Below, piece by piece: positions 9,185-18,109 of a stretch of 64,000 nucleotides of DNA. Under the pieces are notes generated by a model that had not been told where the DNA came from, did no database searches, and worked only from the letters and a program-made list of their open reading frames with translations. The DNA lies in the NCBI RefSeq assembly GCF_001308195.1, contig NZ_JXDF01000017.1, positions 124,001 through 188,000 on the forward strand. The letters are read 5' to 3'. How positions within the stretch are numbered: position 1 is the first letter of the stretch; each line of letters begins with the position of its first letter. The translations under genes were made by a program, and so were the position numbers. The stretch is from Apilactobacillus kunkeei. GTDB taxonomy: Bacteria; Bacillota; Bacilli; Lactobacillales; Lactobacillaceae.

Positions 9185-10324
9185 TTATCTCATAACACTA
9201 TCATTGCCGATTAAGTCATCGACATCTTTATCTGAATTATAATACTTAACCTTCTTATCATTCATATTAACACTATATGCTAAATAAAAAGTAGTCATAT
9301 CCTTTGGATTCAAAATTGAATCTAGTGACTTAACCGTTGGGTTATTAATTGCACTAGGTGGGAATCCAATATTCTTATATAAATTATAAGGGGTATTAGC
9401 ATCATAATCTTTCTTTGAAAGTTTTTGTCCAGAAACTTTACCATTAGCATACCTAATAGAAGATTGCACTTCAAGAGGTAAATTACTATTTAGACGATTA
9501 TATAATATTCCCGCAATCTTTTCTTGATCTTTTTTATCAACATGATTGTGTTCAATAAATGAAGCCAAAGTAATTGCTTCATCGACTGTTAGGTTTTGTT
9601 TCTTTATTTCCTTGAAATATGGACTAAATTCATAATTAGTCTTTGCAACCATTTGGTTAACAATTTGTTTCAAGGTGACGTTCTTTTGTGAATTGTATGT
9701 GGCTGGATATAGGTATCCTTCTAACACATACTTTCTATTCTTAGCCTTAAATGCTGAATCTAAAAGCTTAGGATATTTTTTCTTCAATTGATTCAAGAAA
9801 TCAGTATCCTTCATTAGCTTTTTGAAGTCAGCACTTGAATATTGACTGCTTTGTTCTACTGATTGGGCAATTTCATCGATGTTATCACCTTCACGAACAA
9901 GCAAGCGACCATATTTACCTTGTAGCGGTTGAGCTGTTCCACCCTTTTTCAACTTGTCAGCAATCTTTTGTAAACTCATTGAAGGTGAAAGTTCATAATA
10001 ACCCGCCTTTAGACCAGAATAGTTATGACTATTAACAAAATAGTCGAATACTAAACCACTTTTGACAATTTTACTTTCTTGTAAGATTGATCCAATTTTC
10101 TTATCGGAAGCACCCATTGGGATTTGAACTTGAATTAATTCTTTATCCTTAGGATTCAATGGTTTTAGTGATTCTTTAACGTATTGATGTCCAAGAATAA
10201 ATATAAAAATCCCCAAAACTATTAAGATGGCGATAATACTTAGTGAAATCTTTTTGCCTAAATTAGTGTGCTTCTTTTCGAAATCATTGGAGTTCTTTTC
10301 TTCATTCAAATCCATTTCCTCCAT
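9185..10324 (-). CDS. mltG: Endolytic murein transglycosylase MltG (YceG-like)
   Basis: Cleaves nascent glycan strands at the membrane and limits peptidoglycan chain length. The 379-residue protein has a cytoplasmic charged N-terminus, one membrane segment (about 27-45), a LysM-like subdomain and the YceG catalytic domain with Glu258 in ASFIEHN as the catalytic acid. The start is uncertain. The ATG at 10324 has no ribosome-binding site. A GGAGG within the first codons lies eight bases before a TTG at codon 6, so translation may begin there (10309). It begins 7 bases after the pheT stop, which implies co-transcription with pheST. Confidence 0.92.
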   Translation of the reverse strand: MEEMDLNEEKNSNDFEKKHTNLGKKISLSIIAILIVLGIFIFILGHQYVKESLKPLNPKDKELIQVQIPMGASDKKIGSILQESKIVKSGLVFDYFVNSHNYSGLKAGYYELSPSMSLQKIADKLKKGGTAQPLQGKYGRLLVREGDNIDEIAQSVEQSSQYSSADFKKLMKDTDFLNQLKKKYPKLLDSAFKAKNRKYVLEGYLYPATYNSQKNVTLKQIVNQMVAKTNYEFSPYFKEIKKQNLTVDEAITLASFIEHNHVDKKDQEKIAGILYNRLNSNLPLEVQSSIRYANGKVSGQKLSKKDYDANTPYNLYKNIGFPPSAINNPTVKSLDSILNPKDMTTFYLAYSVNMNDKKVKYYNSDKDVDDLIGNDSVMR

Positions 10325-10331
10325 TTAAAAA

Positions 10332-12743
10332 TTAACGTATTTCTACATTGAATTCTTTTTCAAGATTTCTTTGCACTTTGTCCATTGCATTATTTACATC
10401 ATCATCAACCAAAGTATCATGCTTGTTTTGGAATGTTAATGAATATGCTAATGACTTCTTGTCTTCAGGAACATGTTCACCTTCGTATAAGTCAAACAAC
10501 TTAACATCTACTAAGTATGCTCCACCACGTTTTTCAATTACCTTAACGATTGAATCGTTTTCAACATCCTTATCGATTAACATTGCGATATCACGCTTGA
10601 TTGAAGGATATTTTGAAACTAATTCGTAGCTTTGTTCTTTCTTAGGTAAGTCAATGATTGTTTGTAGGTTTAGGTCAAAGACATAAGTCTCATTAATCTT
10701 AAATTGCTTTGCAATCTTTGGATGAACTTGTCCCACAAAACCAACATAGTGACCGTGAACAAAGATATCAGCAGTTCTACCTGGGTGCATTTCTGGGTAA
10801 GATTCGTTAGCAACATAGCTAATTTCACCGTTTAGACCAATTGTTTCCAAGTATTCGTTAACAATTCCCTTAATTTGGAAGAAATCAACGTTCTTTGCAG
10901 GTTGGTTCCATGAATTATCAACTAGTGAACCAGTCATTGCACCAGCTAAATGTTCAATTTCATCTGGTTTAACAACATCTGCATTTTCCTTATGGAAAAC
11001 ACGGCCTTGTTCGTATAAGGCAACGTTATCAACTTTTCTAGCCTTGTTGTAAGCAATGTCATCTAAAAGTCCTGAAACTAGGTTCATTCTTAATGTAGTG
11101 TGATCACTGCTCATTGGGTAACTTAAATCAGTTTGTGCTGATTCACCCATCATGAACATCTTAGCTTTTTCTTCAGTAGTTAAAGCATATGAGATGGCAT
11201 GAGTTAAACCTAAACCTTCTAGAATATGACGACTGTCTCTGATTAATTGTTGTTCAGCATTTAAACCACCAGTTGTCATAGTAGTTGTTGGTAAGGTGCT
11301 TGGTAGGTTATCGTATCCGTAAATTCTAGCAACTTCTTCAATTAAGTCAGCTTGAATATGGATATCACCACGTCTAGTTGGAATTGTAACAACTAAATCA
11401 TCACCATTAGCCTTAACTTCGAAACCAAGTCTTTCAAAAATATCTGTCACATCAGCGGCACTTAATTCCATACCTAGGACATGGTTAATACGAGAAACTG
11501 AGATTTCAATAACAGCCTTCTTGGCATCGTACTTGCTACCAACTAAAACATCACTTGTAACTGAACCGTTGGCAATTTCTCTTGCCATTTCACTAGCTGA
11601 AGATAAAACATCTTCAACAGCCATTGGATCTACACCACGTTCGAAACGTTGAGATGCTTCAGTATGAATAACGTGTTTTCTAGCCATTTTTCTAACTTTA
11701 ATTGGGTCAAAGATAGCACATTCGAACAATACGTTCTTAGTATCAGCAGTAATTGAACTATCCATACCACCAATTACACCAGCCATTGCGATTGGGCCGT
11801 TGTCATCAGCAACTACTAAATCGTTTGAATCTAATTCAACTTCGTTTTCATCTAAAGTAGTAATCTTTTCACCATCATTAGCGTATCTAACTGATACATT
11901 TCCTGAAAGTTTATCTAAATCATATGCGTGCATTGGTTGACCAAATTTAAGCATTGAGTAGTTTGTGATATCAACAATGTTATTTACTGGTTTAATTCCG
12001 GCATTCCAAAGTCTAACTTGCATCCATAGTGGACTTGGTTTTACTTCAACATCATTAACAACACGGTTTAGGTATGTCCAAGCAATTTCTTCGTTAACAT
12101 CACTTTGAACTTGATCAGATGTCAATTTATCTGAAGTTTCGCTAACCTTATCTAAATCAAACTTAGCTGACTTATTGTAGATAGCAGCTAAATCATGAAC
12201 AGTACCGTAAATGCTTAGCATGTCACCACGGTTAGGAGTTACATCTAAATCAATTAGTGCGTCATCCATACCAAGATACTTGTAAACATCGTCACCTAAG
12301 GTAGCATCTTCTGGTAAGAAGTAAATACCGTCGGCCCATTCCTTTGGCACAACATCTTTAGGGTAACCAATTTCATCTAGTGCACAAAGCATCCCATTGG
12401 ATTGAACTCCACGCATCTTTGATTTTTTAATCTTCATGTTATCAGCAACTCTGGCACCAGATAATGCTGTAATAACATTCTTGCCTACTTGAGCATTTGG
12501 AGCTCCACAGACAATTTGAACTGGTTCGTCTTCACCAACATCAACTTGGCAAATGTGTAAGTGATCTGAATCTGGATGGTTTTCCATTTCCACAATCTTA
12601 CCTACAACGATTTTTTTAAGTCCATCGCTAGGTTTGATAACAGAGTCAACTTCGACTGATGAACGTTCAATTTTTTCGGCTAATTCGTCAGCAGGAATAT
12701 CTAAGTCAATGTATTCCTTTAGCCAATTGTATGAAATTTTCAT
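10332..12743 (-). CDS. pheT: Phenylalanyl-tRNA synthetase beta subunit
   Basis: The 803-residue beta subunit of the alpha2-beta2 enzyme that charges tRNA-Phe. Visible domains are an N-terminal OB-fold tRNA-binding domain (about 40-150), the B3/B4 editing region (about 210-390), the B5 domain (about 400-480), the catalytic-like core and a C-terminal ferredoxin-like anticodon-binding domain ending near VEIR. Full length. It follows pheS by 12 bases and both lie behind a phenylalanine T-box leader. Confidence 0.97.
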   Translation of the reverse strand: MKISYNWLKEYIDLDIPADELAEKIERSSVEVDSVIKPSDGLKKIVVGKIVEMENHPDSDHLHICQVDVGEDEPVQIVCGAPNAQVGKNVITALSGARVADNMKIKKSKMRGVQSNGMLCALDEIGYPKDVVPKEWADGIYFLPEDATLGDDVYKYLGMDDALIDLDVTPNRGDMLSIYGTVHDLAAIYNKSAKFDLDKVSETSDKLTSDQVQSDVNEEIAWTYLNRVVNDVEVKPSPLWMQVRLWNAGIKPVNNIVDITNYSMLKFGQPMHAYDLDKLSGNVSVRYANDGEKITTLDENEVELDSNDLVVADDNGPIAMAGVIGGMDSSITADTKNVLFECAIFDPIKVRKMARKHVIHTEASQRFERGVDPMAVEDVLSSASEMAREIANGSVTSDVLVGSKYDAKKAVIEISVSRINHVLGMELSAADVTDIFERLGFEVKANGDDLVVTIPTRRGDIHIQADLIEEVARIYGYDNLPSTLPTTTMTTGGLNAEQQLIRDSRHILEGLGLTHAISYALTTEEKAKMFMMGESAQTDLSYPMSSDHTTLRMNLVSGLLDDIAYNKARKVDNVALYEQGRVFHKENADVVKPDEIEHLAGAMTGSLVDNSWNQPAKNVDFFQIKGIVNEYLETIGLNGEISYVANESYPEMHPGRTADIFVHGHYVGFVGQVHPKIAKQFKINETYVFDLNLQTIIDLPKKEQSYELVSKYPSIKRDIAMLIDKDVENDSIVKVIEKRGGAYLVDVKLFDLYEGEHVPEDKKSLAYSLTFQNKHDTLVDDDVNNAMDKVQRNLEKEFNVEIR

Positions 12744-12755
12744 TAGTATCTCTCC

Positions 12756-13796
12756 TTAATTAAATTGCGATAAAAATCTAACATCGTTTAGGTAGAAATC
12801 ACGAATATCTTCTACACCGTATTTCAACATTGCAAAACGATCTGGACCTAGTCCAAATGCGAAACCACCGTATACGTCAGCATCTACACCGGCCATCTTC
12901 AATACGTTTGGATGTACCATTCCGGCACCTAGGACTTCAATCCATCCTGAGTGCTTACATACATCACAACCCTTACCATCACACTTGAAACAAGTAACGT
13001 CTGCTTCAACTGATGGTTCAGTGAATGGGAAGTAACTTGGTCTCAAACGAATATCGTACTTGTTACCAAATAATTGGTGTAGTAAGTATTCAAGAGTTCC
13101 TTTTAAGTCACCCATTGTAATGTTCTTATCAATCACGATTCCTTCTACTTGGTGGAATTGGTGTGAATGAGTAGGATCATCTGTATCACGTCTGTATACG
13201 ACACCTGGTGAAATCATCTTCAATGGACCATTACTGAAGTCGTGTTTTTCAAGAGTTCTTGCTTGCATAGGAGAGGTTTGAGTTCTCATCAAGATTTCTT
13301 TAGTAATGTAGAAAGTATCTTGCATATCTCTGGCTGGATGATCCTTTGGTAGGTTCATCATTTCAAAGTTATACTTGTCTTCTTCTACTTCTGGACCACT
13401 TTTAACTTCGTAACCCATACCGATGAACATGTCACAAATTTCATCAATAATTGATTGGATAACATGTGGATGTCCCTTAGCCACTGGAGTACTTGGAAGA
13501 GTAACATCGATTTTTTCAGCAACTAGTTGTGCTTCTAAGGCCTTGTTTTCTAATTCTGTTAACTTTGCATCCAAGGCATTTTGAATTTCATCTCTGATTT
13601 CGTTGGCATAACTACCAACTTCAGGTCTTTTTTCAACTGGTAAGTCCTTAATACCTCTTAGTGCCTGAGTAATTGGACCTTTTTTACCAAGTAAATTAAC
13701 TTTAATTTCTTTAGTAATTTCGTTAACGTCGGTTGCTTGATTTATTTGAGCAATTCCATCATCACGCAACTTGGTTAAATCATCTTTTAATGACAT
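12756..13796 (-). CDS. pheS: Phenylalanyl-tRNA synthetase alpha subunit
   Basis: The 346-residue catalytic subunit of PheRS. It has an N-terminal coiled coil (about 1-90) and a class II synthetase core with the motif 2 region (HQVEGIVID) and motif 3 [13 protein letters not shown] near the C-terminus. It is the first gene of the operon and is directly downstream of a T-box terminator/antiterminator leader, so expression should rise when tRNA-Phe is uncharged. Confidence 0.97.
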   Translation of the reverse strand: MSLKDDLTKLRDDGIAQINQATDVNEITKEIKVNLLGKKGPITQALRGIKDLPVEKRPEVGSYANEIRDEIQNALDAKLTELENKALEAQLVAEKIDVTLPSTPVAKGHPHVIQSIIDEICDMFIGMGYEVKSGPEVEEDKYNFEMMNLPKDHPARDMQDTFYITKEILMRTQTSPMQARTLEKHDFSNGPLKMISPGVVYRRDTDDPTHSHQFHQVEGIVIDKNITMGDLKGTLEYLLHQLFGNKYDIRLRPSYFPFTEPSVEADVTCFKCDGKGCDVCKHSGWIEVLGAGMVHPNVLKMAGVDADVYGGFAFGLGPDRFAMLKYGVEDIRDFYLNDVRFLSQFN

Positions 13797-13817
13797 AGTA
13801 TTCTCCTCTCATTTCAA

Positions 13818-14052
13818 CAAAAAAAGCCTCATCCCAAAAGGGACGAAGCTTCGCGGTACCACCCTAGTTTATAAATTGCGGTTCGCAATTCATACACTCT
13901 AAATCCATAACGGTGGAATACCGGATTATTTTTCGTTAATTGTAACTCCCAATATCAGTTCAGAAAATGAATTCAGCTGACTTGTGACTACTCTCATCAA
14001 ATGCAGTCTTTCTGTATTGTTTGTCGCCTACTAATTTTTCTTCAACACATTT
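13818..14052 (-). promoter_or_regulatory. Phenylalanine T-box leader (riboswitch) of pheST
   Basis: On the minus strand the conserved T-box AGGGTGGTACCGCG is present (13852-13865), followed by a terminator stem GCTTCGTCCC/GGGATGAGGC and a T run (13818-13849). The variable base of UGGU would pair with the ACCA end of tRNA-Phe. The probable specifier codon is TTC at 13969-13971. It is located by alignment with the glycine T-box in this window, where GGC occupies the same place before a similar sequence ending TGAAC. An AGTA motif consistent with stem I is at the 5' side. Confidence 0.93.
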
Positions 14053-14058
14053 AATTAA

Positions 14059-14087
14059 ATAATATCTTAAAAACATTAGTCGGTCAA
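14059..14087 (-). promoter_or_regulatory. Promoter of the pheST operon
   Basis: TTGACC (14082-14087) and TATTAT (14059-14064), read on the minus strand, are separated by 17 bases and lie just upstream of the T-box leader. The promoter starts right after the hxlR stop codon. Confidence 0.8.
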
Positions 14088-14089
14088 GA

Positions 14090-14437
14090 TTAATCGTTAA
14101 TATCACACCATTGATCTGACCAGTCATGAATTTGTTCCATGATTGGACCCAATGCTTCTCCTTTTTCAGTTAATTCATATTGAATTAATGAAGAATCGCA
14201 AAATGTTTTACGAGTAATGATACCGTCTTCTTCAAGTTCCTTTAGTCTTTCAACTAATACACGATCACTGCACTTAGAAACTACGTTTGCGATACATTTG
14301 AAACGTTGTGGTCCATTGACCAATAGTGTTTCAATAATTAAACCATTCCATTTCTTACCTAGCATTTGAAAAGTTTGTTCAAACTTAGGACACAAATGAA
14401 AATCGATTGTGGTGCTCATTTGACTTTCTTTTGCCAT
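14090..14437 (-). CDS. HxlR family transcriptional regulator
   Basis: A 115-residue winged-helix protein. The family signature is present: a cysteine near the N-terminus (CPKFEQ), then GKKWNGLIIETLL and the recognition region with SDRVLVERLKEL. HxlR proteins bind DNA as dimers and often respond to redox or electrophile stress; the ligand here is unknown. The start at 14437 has an AGGAGG seven bases upstream. It overlaps the end of the HD-domain gene by 22 bases, so the two are probably translationally coupled. The target genes are not evident. Confidence 0.88.
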   Translation of the reverse strand: MAKESQMSTTIDFHLCPKFEQTFQMLGKKWNGLIIETLLVNGPQRFKCIANVVSKCSDRVLVERLKELEEDGIITRKTFCDSSLIQYELTEKGEALGPIMEQIHDWSDQWCDIND

Positions 14438-14943
14438 GAACTAACCTCCTTTTTATAGTGTCTATTTTTAATTTTGTTTTTTAAATTTTGGTATTTTGGT
14501 GCGAAATATTCTCGAATAGCATCGTAATCATCGATAAGTGAAACGACCACACTCTCAGCATACTTGGGCTTGGTTAAAGTCAATCCCCACATATGCTTAG
14601 TGATAATATCTCTTTCCTTATCGTTTAGCTTAGTTATTTTTTCAGCATTTCTAAGCGCCACTCTTGGGTGCATATAAGCATGGGAACCCAAGCGGAACTT
14701 GCTTACTCGCCAATCGTAGAAAAACAGGTCATGCAGTAATCCTCCACGGGCTGTGGCTTTAGCATCTAAACCGAATTTCTTAGCGATTAAATAACTTTCA
14801 TATGACACATGAATACAATGTTGTAAACGAGTTGATGAATGATGTTGGATATAGTTATCTAGTCTCAAGACTTCTGGACTGCTTAGTAAATCAGAAACAT
14901 AGCTAACATATTCTTTATCATTTCGCCATGCATCTTCTTTCAA
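14416..14943 (-). CDS. HD domain metal-dependent phosphohydrolase
   Basis: A 175-residue cytoplasmic protein of the HD superfamily. Metal-binding residues are visible as His45 (HCIHVS) and the His71-Asp72 pair in GGLLHDLFFYDW, with a later Asp in LIDDYDAI. HD proteins hydrolyse phosphate esters, often nucleotides, but the substrate cannot be told from sequence. It lies 24 bases after the trmH-like gene and overlaps hxlR, so the three form one unit. It is too short and lacks the synthetase domain needed to be a RelA/SpoT enzyme. Confidence 0.8.
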   Translation of the reverse strand: MKEDAWRNDKEYVSYVSDLLSSPEVLRLDNYIQHHSSTRLQHCIHVSYESYLIAKKFGLDAKATARGGLLHDLFFYDWRVSKFRLGSHAYMHPRVALRNAEKITKLNDKERDIITKHMWGLTLTKPKYAESVVVSLIDDYDAIREYFAPKYQNLKNKIKNRHYKKEVSSWQKKVK

Positions 14944-14967
14944 TATACTATCTCCTAACTCAATAAT

Positions 14968-15738
14968 TTATTTTTTAAGATGGAACATTGCGATTCCAGC
15001 AGCAATCGCTACATTAAGTGATTCTGCCTTTCCCTTGATAGGAATATATAAATTTTTAGTGGTTTGGTCAAGTATTTTATCTTGCATACCACTACCTTCA
15101 TTTCCCATTACTAAGGCAAAAGCATCCTGTTTTTCAATCTGATCATAACTCACTGCTTGAGGATTTAATTCTGTTCCATAAACCGGCACATTGTTTTCCT
15201 TAAACTTGCCAATCCAATCAAGTAGGTCACCTTCCAGTAACTTCAAATGGAATTGACTGCCTTGCATTGAACGTAATACCTTTGGATTAAATTGACTGGA
15301 TGTTCCTTCACCAAAGATAACGCCGTCGAAACCGGCAGCATCTGCAGTTCTAACCATTGTTCCGATGTTACCTGGATCTTGAATTTGGTCTAGCAATAGC
15401 CAAGAACCAAACATGTCTAATGAATCAAAATGATCCTCTTTTGGTAATTCAACAATTCCAAAGATTCCTTGTGGAGTTGATGTTGAACCCAATGCCTTTG
15501 AAACATCGTCGGTAATTTCAATTACTTCACCGTTAAAAGCATCAATTTCAGCTTGATGTAGTTCGTATTGCTTGTTTGTAGTTAATACAACTTCAACGTT
15601 TTGGTTAGCATTAATCGCTTCAGATACTAGATGCCAACTTTCCAAAATGTATTGGTTACTATTTAAACGGCCCTTTTTAGTTTTTAACTTTGACCATTTT
15701 TTTACTCGTTCATTTTTTGCAGAAACAATTTTTTCCAT
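14968..15738 (-). CDS. TrmH family RNA 2'-O-methyltransferase (SpoU)
   Basis: A 256-residue SPOUT methyltransferase that transfers a methyl group from S-adenosylmethionine to ribose 2'-OH in RNA. It has an N-terminal substrate-binding domain (about 1-90) and the knotted catalytic domain with the three SpoU motifs: DQIQDPGNIGTMVRTA, LVMGNEGSG and IPIKGKAESLNVA. The target nucleotide is unknown. It is divergent from acyP and first in the trmH-HD-hxlR unit. Confidence 0.93.
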   Translation of the reverse strand: MEKIVSAKNERVKKWSKLKTKKGRLNSNQYILESWHLVSEAINANQNVEVVLTTNKQYELHQAEIDAFNGEVIEITDDVSKALGSTSTPQGIFGIVELPKEDHFDSLDMFGSWLLLDQIQDPGNIGTMVRTADAAGFDGVIFGEGTSSQFNPKVLRSMQGSQFHLKLLEGDLLDWIGKFKENNVPVYGTELNPQAVSYDQIEKQDAFALVMGNEGSGMQDKILDQTTKNLYIPIKGKAESLNVAIAAGIAMFHLKK

Positions 15739-15840
15739 TACTGGATATGACCCCTTTAAATTATTTATCTTTCCTATTATTTTAGCATAATAATCGAATA
15801 AAACATATATGTTACTATTGTTTAGTAAGGAGGAATCAAT

Positions 15841-16116
15841 ATGACCAATAAAAATATTGAAATCATTGTTTTAGGAAGAGTTCAAGGTGTTGGTTTTAGA
15901 TACAGTACCAAGAAAGTCGCAGATAGAATGAATCTAAATGGTTTTGTCCAAAACTTAAGAGATGGAAGCGTCTTGATTCACGTTAACGGCGAAACATCCA
16001 TAGTTGATGAATTCGTTTCTAAAATTAAAGATTCACCTACACCTTATGGACGAGTAGATAATATGAAAATAACTAATATCAATGAAATTCACGATAAAGG
16101 GTTTATAATAAAATAA
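15841..16116 (+). CDS. acyP: Acylphosphatase
   Basis: A 91-residue enzyme that hydrolyses acyl phosphates. The catalytic pair is visible as Arg20 in GRVQGVGFRYS and Asn38 in GFVQNLRDGS. A clear AGGAGG precedes the ATG by seven bases. It is divergent from trmH and directly upstream of yidC, a common lactobacilli arrangement. yidC seems to have its own promoter. Confidence 0.95.
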   Translation: MTNKNIEIIVLGRVQGVGFRYSTKKVADRMNLNGFVQNLRDGSVLIHVNGETSIVDEFVSKIKDSPTPYGRVDNMKITNINEIHDKGFIIK

Positions 16117-16130
16117 TTCGGGTTTTTATC

Positions 16131-16139
16131 TGATATAAT
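16131..16139 (+). promoter_or_regulatory. Extended -10 promoter for yidC
   Basis: TGATATAAT matches the extended -10 form TGnTATAAT and lies 15 bases after the acyP stop and about 50 bases before yidC. No good -35 is seen, which is usual for extended -10 promoters. Confidence 0.45.
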
Positions 16140-16191
16140 TCCAATTTTCTGGTATTATTGTAAATGAAATTTACAGGAAAGGTTTTTTGTA

Positions 16192-17121
16192 ATGAAAAAA
16201 TTAAAGAGATTCAGTGCCCTATCTTTGATTGGAGTAATGGCTTTAGTCTTATCAGGATGTGTACGTGTGGATTCAAACGGTAAACCATATGGTCTTACAT
16301 ATGAATACCTTGCTCTACCAGGTCAACACATTCTAGACTTTATTGCTAGATTCTTCGGTGGATATGGTTGGGCGATTATCATTTTAACTATCATTGTTAG
16401 AATGATCTTGCTTCCTGCAATGATTAGTCAAACTAAGAAGTCTACTATCATGCAAGAAAAAATGAGCTTCATCAAGCCTAAGATGCAAGAAATTCAAGAA
16501 AGACAAAAAAATGCTTCTTCAAAAGAAGAACAAATGAAGATTCAACAAGAAATGATGCAACTATATAAGGATAACAACATTAGCATGGCCGGTGGTATTG
16601 GTTGTCTACCATTAATCATTCAAATGCCAATTTACCTTGCCTTATATAACGGAATTCGTTTCTCACCAGAAGTTTCACACACTATGTTCTTAGGTGTAAA
16701 ACTTGGTGACAAGAGTTTAATCTTGGTTGTATTGTCATTCTTAGCATACGTTCTTCAAGGATACTTGATGACTTTAGGTCTTCCAGAAGATCAAAAGAAA
16801 CAAATGAAGATGATGGCATACTTCACACCAATCATGATTGTATTGGTAACATTCAGTGCTCCTGCCGGATTAGGTATTTACTTCTTCATTAGTGGTTTGT
16901 TTGCTTGTTTACAAACATTAATCATTAACATGTACCGTCCAAAGATTAGAGCAGAAGTTGCAGCACAAGCAGCTGCTCAAGCGCAAAGCGATGAAAAAGT
17001 CATTCTACACGATGTAGAAGAAGAAGATTCATCAGATGAACCTGAACAAATCGAAACAGTTGATGAACATGATACTCATGACGATTTGAGAAAACGTAAT
17101 TCAGGAAAACAAAATAGATAA
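16192..17121 (+). CDS. yidC: Membrane protein insertase YidC (lipoprotein type)
   Basis: Inserts proteins into the cytoplasmic membrane alone or with Sec. The 309-residue protein has a lipoprotein signal peptide with lipobox VLSGC (Cys23) and five membrane segments. The conserved groove arginine is Arg70 (IIVRMILLP). A coiled cytoplasmic hairpin (about 85-125) and an acidic C-terminal tail from about residue 265 follow. This is the Gram-positive SpoIIIJ/YqjG type without the large periplasmic domain. Lactobacilli usually carry two copies, and the second is not in this window. Confidence 0.95.
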   Translation: MKKLKRFSALSLIGVMALVLSGCVRVDSNGKPYGLTYEYLALPGQHILDFIARFFGGYGWAIIILTIIVRMILLPAMISQTKKSTIMQEKMSFIKPKMQEIQERQKNASSKEEQMKIQQEMMQLYKDNNISMAGGIGCLPLIIQMPIYLALYNGIRFSPEVSHTMFLGVKLGDKSLILVVLSFLAYVLQGYLMTLGLPEDQKKQMKMMAYFTPIMIVLVTFSAPAGLGIYFFISGLFACLQTLIINMYRPKIRAEVAAQAAAQAQSDEKVILHDVEEEDSSDEPEQIETVDEHDTHDDLRKRNSGKQNR

Positions 17122-17124
17122 AAC

Positions 17125-17156
17125 AAAAAACACCTTTTAAAAAGGTGTTTTTTTGT
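17125..17156. terminator. Bidirectional terminator between yidC and the aldose-epimerase gene
   Basis: AACACCTTTT pairs with AAAGGTGTT and is flanked by A runs upstream and T runs downstream, so it can serve both convergent genes. Confidence 0.9.
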
Positions 17157-17166
17157 TACATATTTT

Positions 17167-18042
17167 TTAGAAGAATAATAAATCATACTTAGCAGTGAAC
17201 TTTTTGTCTGGGCTAATCTTATTAATGCCGACTTTATGTTCAATCTTTCCATCTGTATGAACATCGTCTGCAATTCCCCACCATGGTTCAAGACAAACGA
17301 ATGGTGCGTCTTTTGCAGACCATAATCCACCGTATTCAATATCGTAGGCAGTCATAGATACTCCATGATCTGAAACGTCGTTAGATAGAATAGTGGTAAA
17401 CTCTTTATTCTTAATTTCAACCACTTTAGCATCATCATAAAACAATTCATGCGATAGTTTAATTGGTTGATCTAATTGAATTTTTTCGACTTTTTCAAGG
17501 TTGGCATATGGAACATCAAATTGAATTTGATCATATGTTCCTTTGTTAGCGAACTTAACTGAATAATCGTCATATTGTTCACTTCCATCCTTCACCAATG
17601 GCACGTTGAATGCTGGATGGGCACCGACTGAAAAGTACATTTCTTTAGTGTCGGTATTAAACACGTTAATGTTAGTAGACAACTTATGATCATCCAATTG
17701 ATAGTGAATAACTAATTTGAAAGCAAATGGATACATCTTCTTAGTTTCTTCGTTACTAACAAGTTGCAAGTCAATCCAATCACTACCTTGGTCTAAAACA
17801 TCAAATTCCATATCCCTTGCGAATCCATGTTGACCCATTTCATAAGTCTTGCCGTCATATGTGTATTGATTATCCTTTAGACGTCCAACAATTGGAAACA
17901 AAATTGGCGCATGACGAGCCCAATACTTTTTTTCACCGGACCAAATGTATTCTAATCCATGAGTACTTTTAACGCTGTTAATTTCAGCACCATGCGTATT
18001 AATTTTCACTTTTAGGTATTCATTACTAATTGTTTTAATCAT
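17167..18042 (-). CDS. Aldose 1-epimerase family protein (LacX-like)
   Basis: A 291-residue protein of the galactose mutarotase superfamily. Likely active-site residues are the histidine in FSVGAHPAFN (about 134) and the glutamate in CLEPWWG (about 254); an early arginine lies in ILFPIVGRL. Family members interconvert anomers of hexoses or phosphosugars. The exact sugar is not determined. It is monocistronic, has a strong GGGGGGA ribosome-binding site, and a cre-like element lies between the -35 and -10 boxes, suggesting carbon catabolite repression. Confidence 0.88.
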   Translation of the reverse strand: MIKTISNEYLKVKINTHGAEINSVKSTHGLEYIWSGEKKYWARHAPILFPIVGRLKDNQYTYDGKTYEMGQHGFARDMEFDVLDQGSDWIDLQLVSNEETKKMYPFAFKLVIHYQLDDHKLSTNINVFNTDTKEMYFSVGAHPAFNVPLVKDGSEQYDDYSVKFANKGTYDQIQFDVPYANLEKVEKIQLDQPIKLSHELFYDDAKVVEIKNKEFTTILSNDVSDHGVSMTAYDIEYGGLWSAKDAPFVCLEPWWGIADDVHTDGKIEHKVGINKISPDKKFTAKYDLLFF

Positions 18043-18071
18043 AGTCTCCCCCCTAACAAATTTATAACTAT

Positions 18072-18101
18072 ATTTTACAATAAAGCGCTTTCATTATGCA
18101 A
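18072..18101 (-). promoter_or_regulatory. Promoter of the aldose-epimerase gene
   Basis: Minus-strand TTGCAT (18096-18101) and TAAAAT (18072-18077) with an 18-base spacer. A cre-like site fills most of the spacer. Confidence 0.55.
18080..18093 (-). promoter_or_regulatory. Candidate catabolite-responsive element (cre, CcpA site)
   Basis: TGAAAGCGCTTTAT matches the consensus TGWAARCGYTWWCW at 13 of 14 positions (the 13th base is A rather than C). It lies between the -35 and -10 of the aldose-epimerase gene, where CcpA binding would block initiation. Confidence 0.7.
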
Positions 18102-18109
18102 TTATTATG

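Noticed and set aside
17076-17339. Minus-strand frame spanning the yidC/epimerase terminator
   Set aside because: It reads through a strong terminator and the end of the epimerase gene in another frame.
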